64,000 nucleotides of DNA, taken from Competibacter_A sp037045685 (GTDB lineage Bacteria > Pseudomonadota > Gammaproteobacteria > Competibacterales > Competibacteraceae). This document shows positions 1 through 7,780 of this stretch, one piece after another (position 1 is the stretch's first letter; every line of letters starts with the position of its first letter). The stretch is from NCBI GenBank assembly GCA_037045685.1, contig JBAOII010000001.1, positions 1 through 64,000 of the forward strand, written 5' to 3'. The position numbers were made by a program, and so were the translations under genes. The notes under the pieces were generated by a model that saw only the letters and a program-made list of their open reading frames with translations, was not told the origin of the DNA and made no database searches.

Positions 1-374
1 CTGCCCGACTTGGACGACACGCCGCGGTTGCCGTGCTTGGCGACCGTGGCGCCGGCCGCGGCGGCCACGAACGTGGTCGCGGTGGAGATGTTGAAGGTGT
101 GCGCAGCCATCGCCGCCGGTGCCGACGATGTCGACGAAGTGCGGTCCGCCGTCGACCTCGACCTTGTTGGCGAACTCGCGCATGACCTGCGCGGCGGCGG
201 TGATCTCGCCGATGGTTTCCTTCTTGACCCGCAGGCCGATCAGGATGGCCGAGGTCATCGGCCGGCGACATCTCGCCGCTCATGATCAGGCGCATGAGCT
301 TCAGCATCTCGTCGTGGAAGATCTCGCGGTGTTCGATGCAGCGCGGTCAGCGCTTCCTGCGCGGTGATGGGCAT
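1..374 (-). pseudogene. trpD: Anthranilate phosphoribosyltransferase, 5' part, frameshifted
   Basis: TrpD transfers phosphoribosyl from PRPP to anthranilate in tryptophan synthesis. Reading leftwards from an ATG at 372-374 gives a TrpD-like start (MPITAQEAL), and pieces in different frames give the family's glycine-rich GTGGDGAHTFNIST stretch and the KHGNRGVSSKSG phosphate-site motif. No single frame holds the whole segment, so several indels are present, and the gene leaves the window at base 1. It follows trpG directly on the same strand, the usual trpGD order. The indel density suggests low-quality sequence at a contig edge rather than old decay. Confidence 0.75.
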
Positions 375-387
375 GAGGTGGTCTCCT

Positions 388-967
388 TCAGGTGCGCAGG
401 AAATTGCTGCAGCAGCGCGTGACCGTGCTCGGTCAGGATGGATTCGGGATGGAACTGCACGCCTTCGATGGCGCAGTTCGCGGTGCCGCACGCCCATGAT
501 CTCGCCATCGTCGGTGCGTGGCGGTGATCTCGAGGCAGTCCGGCAGGCGTCGCGCGCTCGATGGCCAGCGAGTGGTAGCGGATGACGGTGAACGGGCTGG
601 GCAGGCCCGCGAACACGCCCTTGCCGGTCGTGCTCGATCAGCGAGGTCTTGCCGTGCATCAGCTCGCGGGCGCGCACGATGTCGCCCGCCAAAGGCCGCG
701 CCGATCGCCTGGTGGCCCAGGCACACGCCCAGGATGGGCAGCCGGCCGGCGAAGTGCCGCGAGCAGCGGCACCGAGATGCCGGCCTCGTTCGGCGTGCAG
801 GGGCCGGGCGAGATGACGATGCGCTCGGGCTGCGAGCGCGTGCGATCTCGCTCGAGCGTGATCGCGTCGTTGCGGCACACGTGCGCACGTCCTGCGCCGA
901 GTTCGCCGAAGTACTGCACCAGGTTGTAGGTGAAGCTGTCGTAGTTGTCGATCATCAGGAGTCTCAT
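388..967 (-). pseudogene. trpG: Anthranilate synthase glutamine amidotransferase subunit, frameshifted
   Basis: TrpG supplies ammonia from glutamine to TrpE. The start (MRLLMIDNYDSFTYNLVQYF), the oxyanion-loop sequence VISPGPCTPNEAG, the nucleophile motif LGVCLGHQAIG and the catalytic-triad end GVQFHPESILTEHG are all readable, but they fall in different minus frames, so at least four or five one-base indels lie between them. The expected TGA is at 388-390, 14 bases before trpD. Pieced together the protein would have the normal length of about 190 residues and reads like beta-proteobacterial TrpG. Either sequencing error or a decayed copy is possible; error is likelier because every catalytic motif survives. 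Confidence 0.8.
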
Positions 968-2125
968 GATTATAAGTCCTTGATTTTATTGATGTTTCTC
1001 ATTACACGCACCCTCCATTACTCACTTCATTACACACATCGACAGTCGCTTGCGATGGACGAAGTGCGCGCAGGTGCTTGCTGACAGCGGCAACGGATCT
1101 TGAGAGAAGTGGCAAAGCGCGCCAACGCGGCGCACTGGAGCAGCGCCTACGCCAGCATGGTTGGGCCGAGTGATGAGACGGAACGGGCAGACTCCCCCAT
1201 CGCAGCGTCGCGGGGCGCGGAGCATCAGTTCGACGATGGGGATGATCAGCTAAGGGCATCGGGCAATCTCCTCAAATCTTGGAGCCGCCGTGCCGGGGAA
1301 GCCTTCTTGAAACCTTGCCTGCCGGTACGGCGGCAAGGTGCGGTCAAGACCGCAACGACATGCCGCTTCCTATTGGAAGCGCCACCACAGAGCGATGTTG
1401 GTCGAAGCGGTACGGGTCATGGACAGACCAAAGTATTGAATTTAGAAGCTAGAACTCAGCCCGAGTGCGCCCGAACGGAATTCCAAAGTAAGCCTTTGGG
1501 ATTTTACCACGAGCATGTTTGGCAAAGCCACCTCCGACAGCACCGAGCCTCCAGCAGATCGCCCCCACCTCGGTTCCGACGACAGCGCTGCCCTGTCGAA
1601 GGTCGAAGAAGCAAAGAGCGAGTAGGCCTGCCACTTCGCATTGCCCCCCTGCGATCGTCAGATGCGGCCGGGATTTGTGAGCATGGAATCTGAGGTAAGC
1701 AGTCACCTTGGCCCGCACGTGCGTGATGCTATATCGCAATATCAGCATCCGGGCCAGATATGACACCGCCGCTTTCCTCTGCTGATCCGAGACCTACAGG
1801 CATAAATGGCGCTGCTCACGGCTTTGTGAAACCGTCGGCGTATCAGACCATACCGAACCGGTTTTGCGAGGGATAGCGCAGCGCATGACGCTGATACCGT
1901 GAGCGCCAATATCGAGCTTGCGTCCTCATCGCTCGATGGGCCGGCAACCGGTCAATTCTTGCACATCGAACAAGACGAGGCCACCTGCGGCGGATGCCAA
2001 TCATCTCGCCCGCCTACGTTCAGGGCATCGTCCCAGGCATCCGCTGCAGGCCATAACGACACGACAGCCCTTGGCAGGGCAAGAAAGGAGCCGGTGATGT
2101 AGCGCTTCCGAAAGGAGACGAAGAC
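968..2125. other. Gene-free stretch between trpG and the ICE fragment
   Basis: No convincing gene is seen in these 1.16 kb. The longest open frame (1100-1693, plus) has low-complexity Arg/Ser/Pro composition, no recognisable domain and no good ribosome binding site. Base composition is mixed, with an AT-rich start at 968-1000. The stretch holds a triple CATTAC repeat at 1000-1037. It probably includes the outer end of the integrative element whose genes start at 2126, but no integrase gene or tRNA target is visible, so the boundary cannot be set. Confidence 0.5.
1000..1037. repeat. Three spaced CATTAC direct repeats
   Basis: CATTACAC (1000), CATTACTCAC (1016) and CATTACACAC (1028) recur at spacings of 16 and 12 bases beside an AT-rich tract, just inside the possible end of the ICE fragment. 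Short spaced direct repeats like these can be integrase arm-type or relaxase/accessory sites, but that reading is inference. Confidence 0.4.
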
Positions 2126-2872
2126 ATGCACAAGGACATTTCAACATCAAAGGTGTTCTATCGACCCATCGAAGCGGCCATCCGATGGGCCGGGTTGCTG
2201 CGGTACCTGCCGATGATCCTGGCCGCGATCGCATCACCGCGCTTCCTGCCACCGTCGCTGAACTGCCCGCGGTGGAACGAGTGCCGGCTGTACTCGGAGC
2301 GCATCTATGACGGCATCCTCAACGGAGACCTGCCCTACGGCACGGACGGGATCACGCTCAATGACCCGAAGCTACTGCAGTCGCCGGATTTGACCGTTCG
2401 CCATGTTGATCTGAAACGTTGGATGCGCACCCACTATCCTGAGCACCGGCCAGGATTCCTGTTCAGCCGTGGCGAACGCATGGCGCATCCTTTCATCACC
2501 ATGGAAACAGGACAGGCGATCCTGGTGGAGCGGCTGGCCCTTCAGGCAGCGCTGGAGCAAGCCGGGCGCCAGATACGAGAACTGCAGGAGCAGCACGACA
2601 CCCTGCTCAAGCAGTCCACCGTGCTGCTGGCTGCCAGCCAGTGCGAGATCAGCGAACGGGCGGAGACGACGTATCTCAACATCATCGGCGGGATGCTGAC
2701 GCTGATGCTGGGCCAGTCCCCCTCGGGCGTGCCTTACTCCAGCTTCAAAACGCAGGAGGCCCTTGTCTCGGCATTGGTCGCCCACTACGGCGGCACCATG
2801 GGCATCACGGAGCGAACCTTGAACGGCAAGTTCGCCAACGCCAGGAAGTACGTCCGTAGCGCAAGCGCATGA
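2126..2872 (+). CDS. ICE-associated hypothetical protein (upstream of alpA)
   Basis: A 248-aa protein of unknown function. An AGGAG ribosome binding site lies about 8 bases before the ATG. The N-terminus (VFYRPIEAAIRW) is followed by a hydrophobic patch (residues 25-37), a central coiled-coil-like segment around residues 140-170 (LEQAGRQIRELQEQHDTLL), and a C-terminal helical region with ITERTLNGKFANARKYV that resembles a small DNA-binding or oligomerisation module. In ICEclc- and PFGI-1-like elements a protein of this kind commonly precedes alpA and parA; that context, not a domain match, is the main support. Part of its reading frame and composition fit the intact ICE genes that follow. Confidence 0.6.
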   Translation: MHKDISTSKVFYRPIEAAIRWAGLLRYLPMILAAIASPRFLPPSLNCPRWNECRLYSERIYDGILNGDLPYGTDGITLNDPKLLQSPDLTVRHVDLKRWMRTHYPEHRPGFLFSRGERMAHPFITMETGQAILVERLALQAALEQAGRQIRELQEQHDTLLKQSTVLLAASQCEISERAETTYLNIIGGMLTLMLGQSPSGVPYSSFKTQEALVSALVAHYGGTMGITERTLNGKFANARKYVRSASA

Positions 2873-2903
2873 GGTTTTCCAGCTTGTATGTGCAGTCGCG
2901 GAG

Positions 2904-2947
2904 ATTGCATTTGCAATGTCTTTTCGTAGCGATGTCTATTGAATAGA
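2904..2947 (+). promoter_or_regulatory. Palindromic control region upstream of alpA
   Basis: Two inverted repeats lie 44-87 bases before the alpA start: ATTGCA-TT-TGCAAT (2904-2917) and TCTATT-G-AATAGA (2935-2947). In ICEclc the alpA promoter is the output and feedback point of the BisDC activator, so these are candidate operators. Which protein binds them cannot be told from sequence. Confidence 0.45.
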
Positions 2948-2990
2948 GGTCACGCCAACAAACGCCACCGAGCGTTCAGGAGTGACCGAC

Positions 2991-3203
2991 ATGTCGCAAG
3001 CACCTGTCCTGCCACCGAACGAGCGCCGCATCTTGCGGCTCGATGAAGTCGAAGCCAAGTCGGGCTTCAAGCGCGCCCACATCTACAGCCTGATGAAGAA
3101 GCGCCAGTTCCCCCAGGCGCTGCGCCTCGGCATTCGCGCCGTCGGCTGGGATTCGATCGAAATCGACCAGTGGATCGCCGAACGCCTCAACAACCGGACC
3201 TGA
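2991..3203 (+). CDS. alpA: AlpA-family transcriptional regulator
   Basis: A 70-aa MerR-superfamily excisionase-like HTH protein. The core ILRLDEVEAKSGFKRAHIYSLMKKRQFPQALRLG is the winged-helix pattern of AlpA, and the end (WDSIEIDQWIAERL) is the usual helix. AGGAG at 2978-2982 lies 8 bases before the ATG at 2991, which favours this start over the GTG at 2982 that overlaps it. It opens the alpA-parA-shi-bisD-bisC operon of ICEclc-type elements, where its promoter is bistable. The protein probably regulates excision or element gene expression. Confidence 0.85.
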   Translation: MSQAPVLPPNERRILRLDEVEAKSGFKRAHIYSLMKKRQFPQALRLGIRAVGWDSIEIDQWIAERLNNRT

Positions 3204-3245
3204 TCCGCTCTCCCTTGGACTTCCCATTCCCAGACGGAGAGCGCC

Positions 3246-4121
3246 ATGCAGGTTGTATCCATCATCTCGACCAAGGGCGGCGTCGGCAAGACCACCACCG
3301 CCGCCAACCTCGGCGGACTCGTTTCCGATGCGGGCCTACGCGTGCTGCTGCTCGACCTCGACGTGCAGCCCACGCTGTCCTCCTACTACGAGCTGGCCCA
3401 CCGCGCGCCCGGCGGCATCTACGAGCTGCTGGCCTTCAACGAGCGCGACCTCGGCCGGCTCGTGTCCCGCACGATCATCGCGGGGCTGGACCTGGTGGTC
3501 TCCAACGATCACCGGGGCGAACTGAACACCTTGCTGCTGCATGCGCCAGACGGGCGCTTGCGGCTGCGCCACCTGTTGCCGGTGCTGGCACCCCTCTACG
3601 ACCTGCTGCTGATCGACACCCAGGGGGCGCGCAGCGTGCTGCTGGAGATGGCGGTGCTCGCCTCCGATCTTGCGCTGTCGCCCGTGACCCCGGAAATCCT
3701 CGCAGCCCGCGAACTGCGACGCGGCACCATGCAGTTGCTGGAAGACATCGCGCCGTATCGCCACCTCGGCATCGAACCGCCGCCGTTGCATCTGCTGATC
3801 AACCGCGTCCACCCCGTGTCCGCCAACGCGCGGCTGATCCAGCAGGCCCTGCGCGACCTGTTCCAGGACCACGCCGGCATCCGCGTGCTCGACACCGACG
3901 TGCCGGCCATCGAAGCCTATCCACGCGCTGCGACCCGTGGCCTGCCTGTGCATCGGGTCGAATACCGACAGCCGCTGGGCAGAGTCGCGCCCGCCGCGCT
4001 CGACACCATGCGCGCCCTTGCCGGCGAATTGTTCCCGCAATGGCAGGAGCAACTGGCCCGCGTGTCCGGCCGCCCGCAGCGCCCCTCTGAGATGGGGAGG
4101 CCCCATGGCGAACGCACATGA
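3246..4121 (+). CDS. parA: ParA-family ATPase of integrative element
   Basis: A 291-aa deviant Walker ATPase. Residues 9-17 (TKGGVGKTT) are the ParA P-loop with signature lysine, LLLDLDVQPTLSSYYE is the Walker A' region, and LLLIDTQGA the Walker B region. It likely drives partition or maintenance of the excised element and may also act in element regulation. GGAGA precedes the ATG. Its last codons overlap the next gene by 17 bases, indicating translational coupling. Full length and intact. Confidence 0.9.
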   Translation: MQVVSIISTKGGVGKTTTAANLGGLVSDAGLRVLLLDLDVQPTLSSYYELAHRAPGGIYELLAFNERDLGRLVSRTIIAGLDLVVSNDHRGELNTLLLHAPDGRLRLRHLLPVLAPLYDLLLIDTQGARSVLLEMAVLASDLALSPVTPEILAARELRRGTMQLLEDIAPYRHLGIEPPPLHLLINRVHPVSANARLIQQALRDLFQDHAGIRVLDTDVPAIEAYPRAATRGLPVHRVEYRQPLGRVAPAALDTMRALAGELFPQWQEQLARVSGRPQRPSEMGRPHGERT

Positions 4122-4365
4122 ACTGGCGCGCGGCCACAAGCGGCTGCGCGCCCTGATCGAATTCGCGATCGGCGAAGGTTGGCACGTCAAGCGCACACCG
4201 AGCGGGCACCTTAAGTTCACCAAAGCCGGTTGCGCTGCGATCTATACCAGCTCGACCGCGAGCGACCACCGGGCGGCCCTCAATGCCCGCGCGCAGATCC
4301 GCCGTGCCGAGCGCGAGGCTCGCTTGGCCCAGGCCGCCAGCACGAAGGGATGCGGCCATGGCTGA
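4105..4365 (+). CDS. shi: Shi-like small protein, HicA-like fold (between parA and parB-like gene)
   Basis: An 86-aa basic protein overlapping parA by 17 bases and the next gene by 8. The segment GWHVKRTPSGHLKFTKAG followed by IYTSSTASDHRAALN resembles the short dsRNA-binding-like fold of HicA mRNA interferases, including the Gly-His of the catalytic loop; this is my pattern reading, not a search result. In ICEclc the gene in this position, shi, inhibits growth of transfer-competent cells. A HicA-type activity would fit that role, but function here is inferred from position. Confidence 0.55.
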   Translation: MANAHELARGHKRLRALIEFAIGEGWHVKRTPSGHLKFTKAGCAAIYTSSTASDHRAALNARAQIRRAEREARLAQAASTKGCGHG

Positions 4366-6004
4366 GATGACCTCCCAGGACATGGCCGGCAAGCTGCTTG
4401 CCGCCGGGTTCGAGCGCAGCGGTCCATCGGCCACGGCCTTGAGCGATCCGATCGCCGACACGCCGATGGTCGTGACGCTGGACCAGTTGCGCCCTTACGA
4501 CCACGACCCGCGCAAGAAGCGCAATCCCGCCTACGAGGAGATCAAGGCATCCATTCGCGAACGGGGCCTGGATGCGGCGCCGGCCATCACCCGCCGACCA
4601 GGCGAAGATCACTACATCATCCGCAACGGCGGCAACACGCGCCTGGCGATCCTGCGTGAACTCTGGTCGGAAACGCGGGACGAGCGCTTCTTCCGCATAT
4701 CGTGCCTGTTTCGGCCCTGGCCCGCGCGGGGCGAAATCGTCGCGTTGACCGGCCACCTTGCGGAGAACGAGTTGCGCGGCGGCCTCACGTTCATCGAACG
4801 CGCCTTGGGCGTCGAGAAAGCTCGCGAGTTCTATGAAGCGGAAAGCGGCGCCACGCTAAGCCAGTCCGAACTGGCCCGCCGTCTGGGCGCCGATGGCTAC
4901 CCCGTGCAGCAGTCACACATCAGCCGCATGGCCGATGCGGTGCGCTACCTGCTGCCCGCGATCCCGACCGTGCTCTATGGAGGGCTCGGCCGCCACCAGG
5001 TCGAGCGGCTGTCGGTCATGCGCAAGGCCTGCGAGCGCACCTGGGAGCAGTACGCCAAAGCCAAGTCGCTTCCTTTGGACTTCGAGGGGTTCTTTCAGGA
5101 AGTGCTGTCGCAGTTCGACACGCAGGCCGACGAGTTCTCGCCGCAGCGCGTGCAGGACGAGCTGATCGGCCAGATGTCCGAGTTGCTGGGCATCGACTAC
5201 GACGTGCTGGCGCTGGACCTGACCGAATCGGAAAGCCGTCACCGTGCATTGGTCAGCGACCCGACGCCGTCCCCGGCACAACCGACCTTGCCCGATCCCG
5301 TGCCCCTGGCGCGGCCGCCACGTGATGCGTCAACGCCCGCGCCGACCGTGGCATCCCCTGTGGGACGGCCAGGCGCCGTGCCCCCACGCCAGGACAACGC
5401 GGCTGGCGAGGCGTCTTCGGGCAACCCAGTGGCAGCGTCGGGCGATCTGCTGCAGGGGCACATCGTCTCGCCGGCACCGACGACGGAGCGACTCCAATCC
5501 ATCCAGCGCATGGTCGCCGACCAGTTGGGGGATGCGCTCCCGCCCGATTTCTCGGCCAACGTGCTGCAGTCCATCCCGGTGCAGGCCGGTGGCCTCTATC
5601 CCATCTCGGACGTCTGGTACATCGATCCCGGCTTGGACACACCGGACCGGCTGCGCATTCACATTGCTCAGTTCGCGCGCGAGATCGCGGCCGAAGCGGA
5701 CCTGGACGGGTGCATCGATGACCGTCCCGATGGCATCGGCTTCGCATGCCGTGGCCAGGCCCCATCACCGGCGGGCCGCGCCGTGCTGGCGCTGCTGGCG
5801 TGCCTTGCGGGCCAGAGCCTCGCCGAGCTTGGCCTGGACAACGGGCAACTCGCCCTTGATCTGCCGGCACTGCTGCACGGCCAGGGTCAAAGCCACGACG
5901 CCACGTGCTTGAGCGACACCGCAGTGGTCAAGCTCTTTCGGCTGCTGCGTCTGGCTCGGCGCCTGCTGGATTTGGAAGCCAGCACCACGGCTTCCGGGAC
6001 CTGA
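4358..6004 (+). CDS. bisD: ParB-like transfer-competence activator subunit (BisD-type)
   Basis: A 548-aa protein. Residues about 36-100 form a ParB N-terminal domain (LDQLRPYDHDPRKKRNP, then RNGGNTRLAIL); residues about 150-215 carry the ParB HTH (LSQSELARRLGADGYPVQQS); a Pro/Ala-rich linker at about 300-370 leads to a C-terminal domain of about 180 residues. The ATG at 4358 is chosen because it overlaps the preceding stop codon; an upstream in-frame start at 4283 would run deep inside shi. In ICEclc the equivalent gene encodes BisD, which acts with BisC to switch on conjugation genes. Partition-type ParB function is the alternative. Confidence 0.8.
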   Translation: MAEMTSQDMAGKLLAAGFERSGPSATALSDPIADTPMVVTLDQLRPYDHDPRKKRNPAYEEIKASIRERGLDAAPAITRRPGEDHYIIRNGGNTRLAILRELWSETRDERFFRISCLFRPWPARGEIVALTGHLAENELRGGLTFIERALGVEKAREFYEAESGATLSQSELARRLGADGYPVQQSHISRMADAVRYLLPAIPTVLYGGLGRHQVERLSVMRKACERTWEQYAKAKSLPLDFEGFFQEVLSQFDTQADEFSPQRVQDELIGQMSELLGIDYDVLALDLTESESRHRALVSDPTPSPAQPTLPDPVPLARPPRDASTPAPTVASPVGRPGAVPPRQDNAAGEASSGNPVAASGDLLQGHIVSPAPTTERLQSIQRMVADQLGDALPPDFSANVLQSIPVQAGGLYPISDVWYIDPGLDTPDRLRIHIAQFAREIAAEADLDGCIDDRPDGIGFACRGQAPSPAGRAVLALLACLAGQSLAELGLDNGQLALDLPALLHGQGQSHDATCLSDTAVVKLFRLLRLARRLLDLEASTTASGT

Positions 6005-6019
6005 GCGAGGGAGTCCAGC

Positions 6020-6592
6020 ATGTCTGCACCGCACCCCCTCAACCAGGCCGTCATTGCCCAGGCGCTGTATGACCTGCGCAATGGGCAACTGCGGCGCTGC
6101 AAGCTGATGGGGTTCGGAGAGGAAGAACTGGACGCGCTCAAGCACCCTGCGCTGATCAGCGTGCTGGCCAACGCCAATGTGTCGTGGTGTTCGGTGACGG
6201 TCAATCGCGAAGTGCTCCGGCGGCTGCTCAAACAGGCGCAGGACGTGGAGAAGGAGATCGCCACGGTCGATCGCATGTTGCGCCTGGGTGCCAGCACGGA
6301 AATGGTGAGCCGCTTTTACGGCCTCACCCACCAGGAAGTTGCGCTGCGGCGCGAGATCCTCGGCCTGCCTAAGCGCAAGGGGCGCCACCCTGTCTTGGAC
6401 GAGACCCAAGATACGGAACTGTGGCGGCAATGGAAGGCCGTGACCAGCAGCAGAAACGTCGATCTGGAGGATGAAACCTCGATTCTCGATGCGGCAATGG
6501 ACCTGGCCGAAGGCATGTCACTGCCGCTGTCGGTGGTCTGGGCCGCGATCAAGAACTGGGTCGATCAGGGACTGGGTTATACGTGGGCCTAG
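6020..6592 (+). CDS. bisC: DUF2857 protein, BisC/FlhC-like activator subunit
   Basis: A 190-aa DUF2857 protein with RBS GAGGGAG and a 15-base gap after the ParB-like gene. The middle (EIATVDRMLRLGASTEMVSRFYGLTHQEVALRREILGL) is a clear HTH-like repeat region. BisC of ICEclc is reported to be a distant relative of the flagellar activator FlhC and forms BisDC with the ParB-like partner. Downstream genes normally found in these elements (DUF3158/inrR, ssb, topoisomerase) are absent: 8 bases past the stop the sequence changes to AT-rich then REP-bearing DNA, so the element is cut here. Confidence 0.75.
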   Translation: MSAPHPLNQAVIAQALYDLRNGQLRRCKLMGFGEEELDALKHPALISVLANANVSWCSVTVNREVLRRLLKQAQDVEKEIATVDRMLRLGASTEMVSRFYGLTHQEVALRREILGLPKRKGRHPVLDETQDTELWRQWKAVTSSRNVDLEDETSILDAAMDLAEGMSLPLSVVWAAIKNWVDQGLGYTWA

Positions 6593-6748
6593 AGATACCG
6601 GATTAAATTTTTAAAGATCATAATCCATAGTTCTCAGCGAGCTAACTGGGCAACGGGACAGCTGCGACAGGCGGTAAAGCCGCAAGCTTTTACGCCCGGA
6701 GTCGGTTTGATCCGGGTGGTTGTGCGGCGCTTCGTGCCGGGCAAAGCA

Positions 6749-6797
6749 GCGGATGGTAATCCGCCGCCCGTTGTCGCGGGCGCGAAGCGACCGCGAC
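6749..6797. repeat. REP-like double palindrome, copy 1
   Basis: Two adjacent hairpins: GCGGAT/ATCCGC (6749-6764) and GTCGCGG/CCGCGAC (6773-6797) joined by CCGCCCGTT. The same pair occurs in reverse orientation at 60060-60117. It lies in the 225-base gap between the ICE fragment and the first chromosomal-type gene. No REP-associated transposase was seen in the window. Confidence 0.6.
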
Positions 6798-6817
6798 AAC
6801 CAGTGATTATGCGACTC

Positions 6818-7357
6818 CTATAATCCTCCAGCGGTGGAGTTATCGGGCCGTCCACTAACTGGAAAGCGCAAATGAGTATACCGGACAGAGGGTGGTTCTG
6901 CGCGCCATCGGGCATCATGACACTTTCCAAGCAGCGCACGGTTTAATCTCGACCGGCGTCCGTCGGGAACGGAGCGCCAGATTTCCTCGATTTCCGAATC
7001 GGTGACCGCGATGCAACCGGCGGTCCAGTCCGCCCACCGATGCAAGCGCCCGATCCAGCCAAATCCGTTGGGCAAGCCGTGAATCATGATGTCCCCGCCC
7101 GGCGAGACGCCACGACTGGCGGCCTGTATTCGATCATCTTCGTTCGGGTAGCTGATCCGCAAGGAGAGATGGTAGGCGCTGCGTGGGTTGCGCCCGGCGA
7201 TCCGGTACACCCCTTCCGGCGTTCGCCGGTCGCCCTCTTGGGTTTTGTGGCCTTGGGGATGGCCGCCGAGCGCGATGCGATACCGCTTCAGGGTTTTCTC
7301 TCCGGCCACGAGCAACAGCTCGCGCTCCGCCTTGTGCACGACGATTCGATCCGCCAA
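6818..7357 (-). CDS. L,D-transpeptidase (YkuD family), 3' end probably frameshifted
   Basis: Peptidoglycan 3-3 cross-linking or related enzyme. From the TTG at 7357 the YkuD domain runs over residues 4-120 with catalytic His93 (MIHGLPNG) and Cys115 (WTAGCIAV). The domain is complete, but after WRSVPDG the natural continuation TPVEIKP lies one frame away and would stop at 6913; a missing base near 6945 explains this, and the final 40 or so residues as read are probably false. The start is uncertain: no ATG or signal peptide is in frame upstream. It sits downstream of a Tlde1-type gene on the same strand. Confidence 0.75.
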   Translation of the reverse strand: MADRIVVHKAERELLLVAGEKTLKRYRIALGGHPQGHKTQEGDRRTPEGVYRIAGRNPRSAYHLSLRISYPNEDDRIQAASRGVSPGGDIMIHGLPNGFGWIGRLHRWADWTAGCIAVTDSEIEEIWRSVPDGRRSRLNRALLGKCHDARWRAEPPSVRYTHLRFPVSGRPDNSTAGGL

Positions 7358-7437
7358 CGAGGGCAGGGGGTAGCGGCGATTGGTCGCGAGCGACGAAGCC
7401 GGCCAAAACCCGTGGTCGGCACATCCCGACGAACCGT

Positions 7438-7752
7438 TTAATCGCGATGCGGTTGATCGGCATCGGTCCGGGTTCGCGATGGCCGGTGCAAAGCGCGTCG
7501 CAACAGCGCGCTACCGCCCAACACGACCAAGGCGGAGATCATCAGACAGACGACCAGCCACACCGCGATTTCCGCGTTTGCCGTCGTTTCGGCTCCTTCG
7601 AGGCCCAAGCGCTCGTTCAGGGCATTCCATGCGTCGTCGGGCACGAGGCGCAGGATTCGGTTGCCCGCTTCGGTCGCGTACAGCGCACGCGCGAGGAGCA
7701 ATCCTCCCAACACGATGGCCACCAGTTTCAGGAGGATACCGATCACCCGCAT
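7438..7752 (-). CDS. Small two-helix membrane protein
   Basis: A 104-aa protein with two strong transmembrane helices (about residues 3-24, VIGILLKLVAIVLGGLLLAR, and 65-88, VWLVVCLMISALVVLGGSA) and a loop of about 40 residues likely facing the periplasm. It starts 28 bases after the Tlde1-like gene ends. A membrane-anchored partner next to a peptidoglycan-targeting toxin-like enzyme suggests an immunity protein, but no family match supports this; a housekeeping membrane protein is equally possible. Confidence 0.55.
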   Translation of the reverse strand: MRVIGILLKLVAIVLGGLLLARALYATEAGNRILRLVPDDAWNALNERLGLEGAETTANAEIAVWLVVCLMISALVVLGGSALLRRALHRPSRTRTDADQPHRD

Positions 7753-7780
7753 GAAGCCGCTCCGTCGCGCCGCCGCCCGA

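Noticed and set aside
968..1040. tRNA-based attachment site for the ICE fragment
   Set aside because: No tRNA cloverleaf or tRNA 3' end could be read in or near the stretch.
1100..1693. 197-codon open frame on the plus strand
   Set aside because: Low-complexity Arg/Ser/Pro composition, no domain or good RBS; probably chance.
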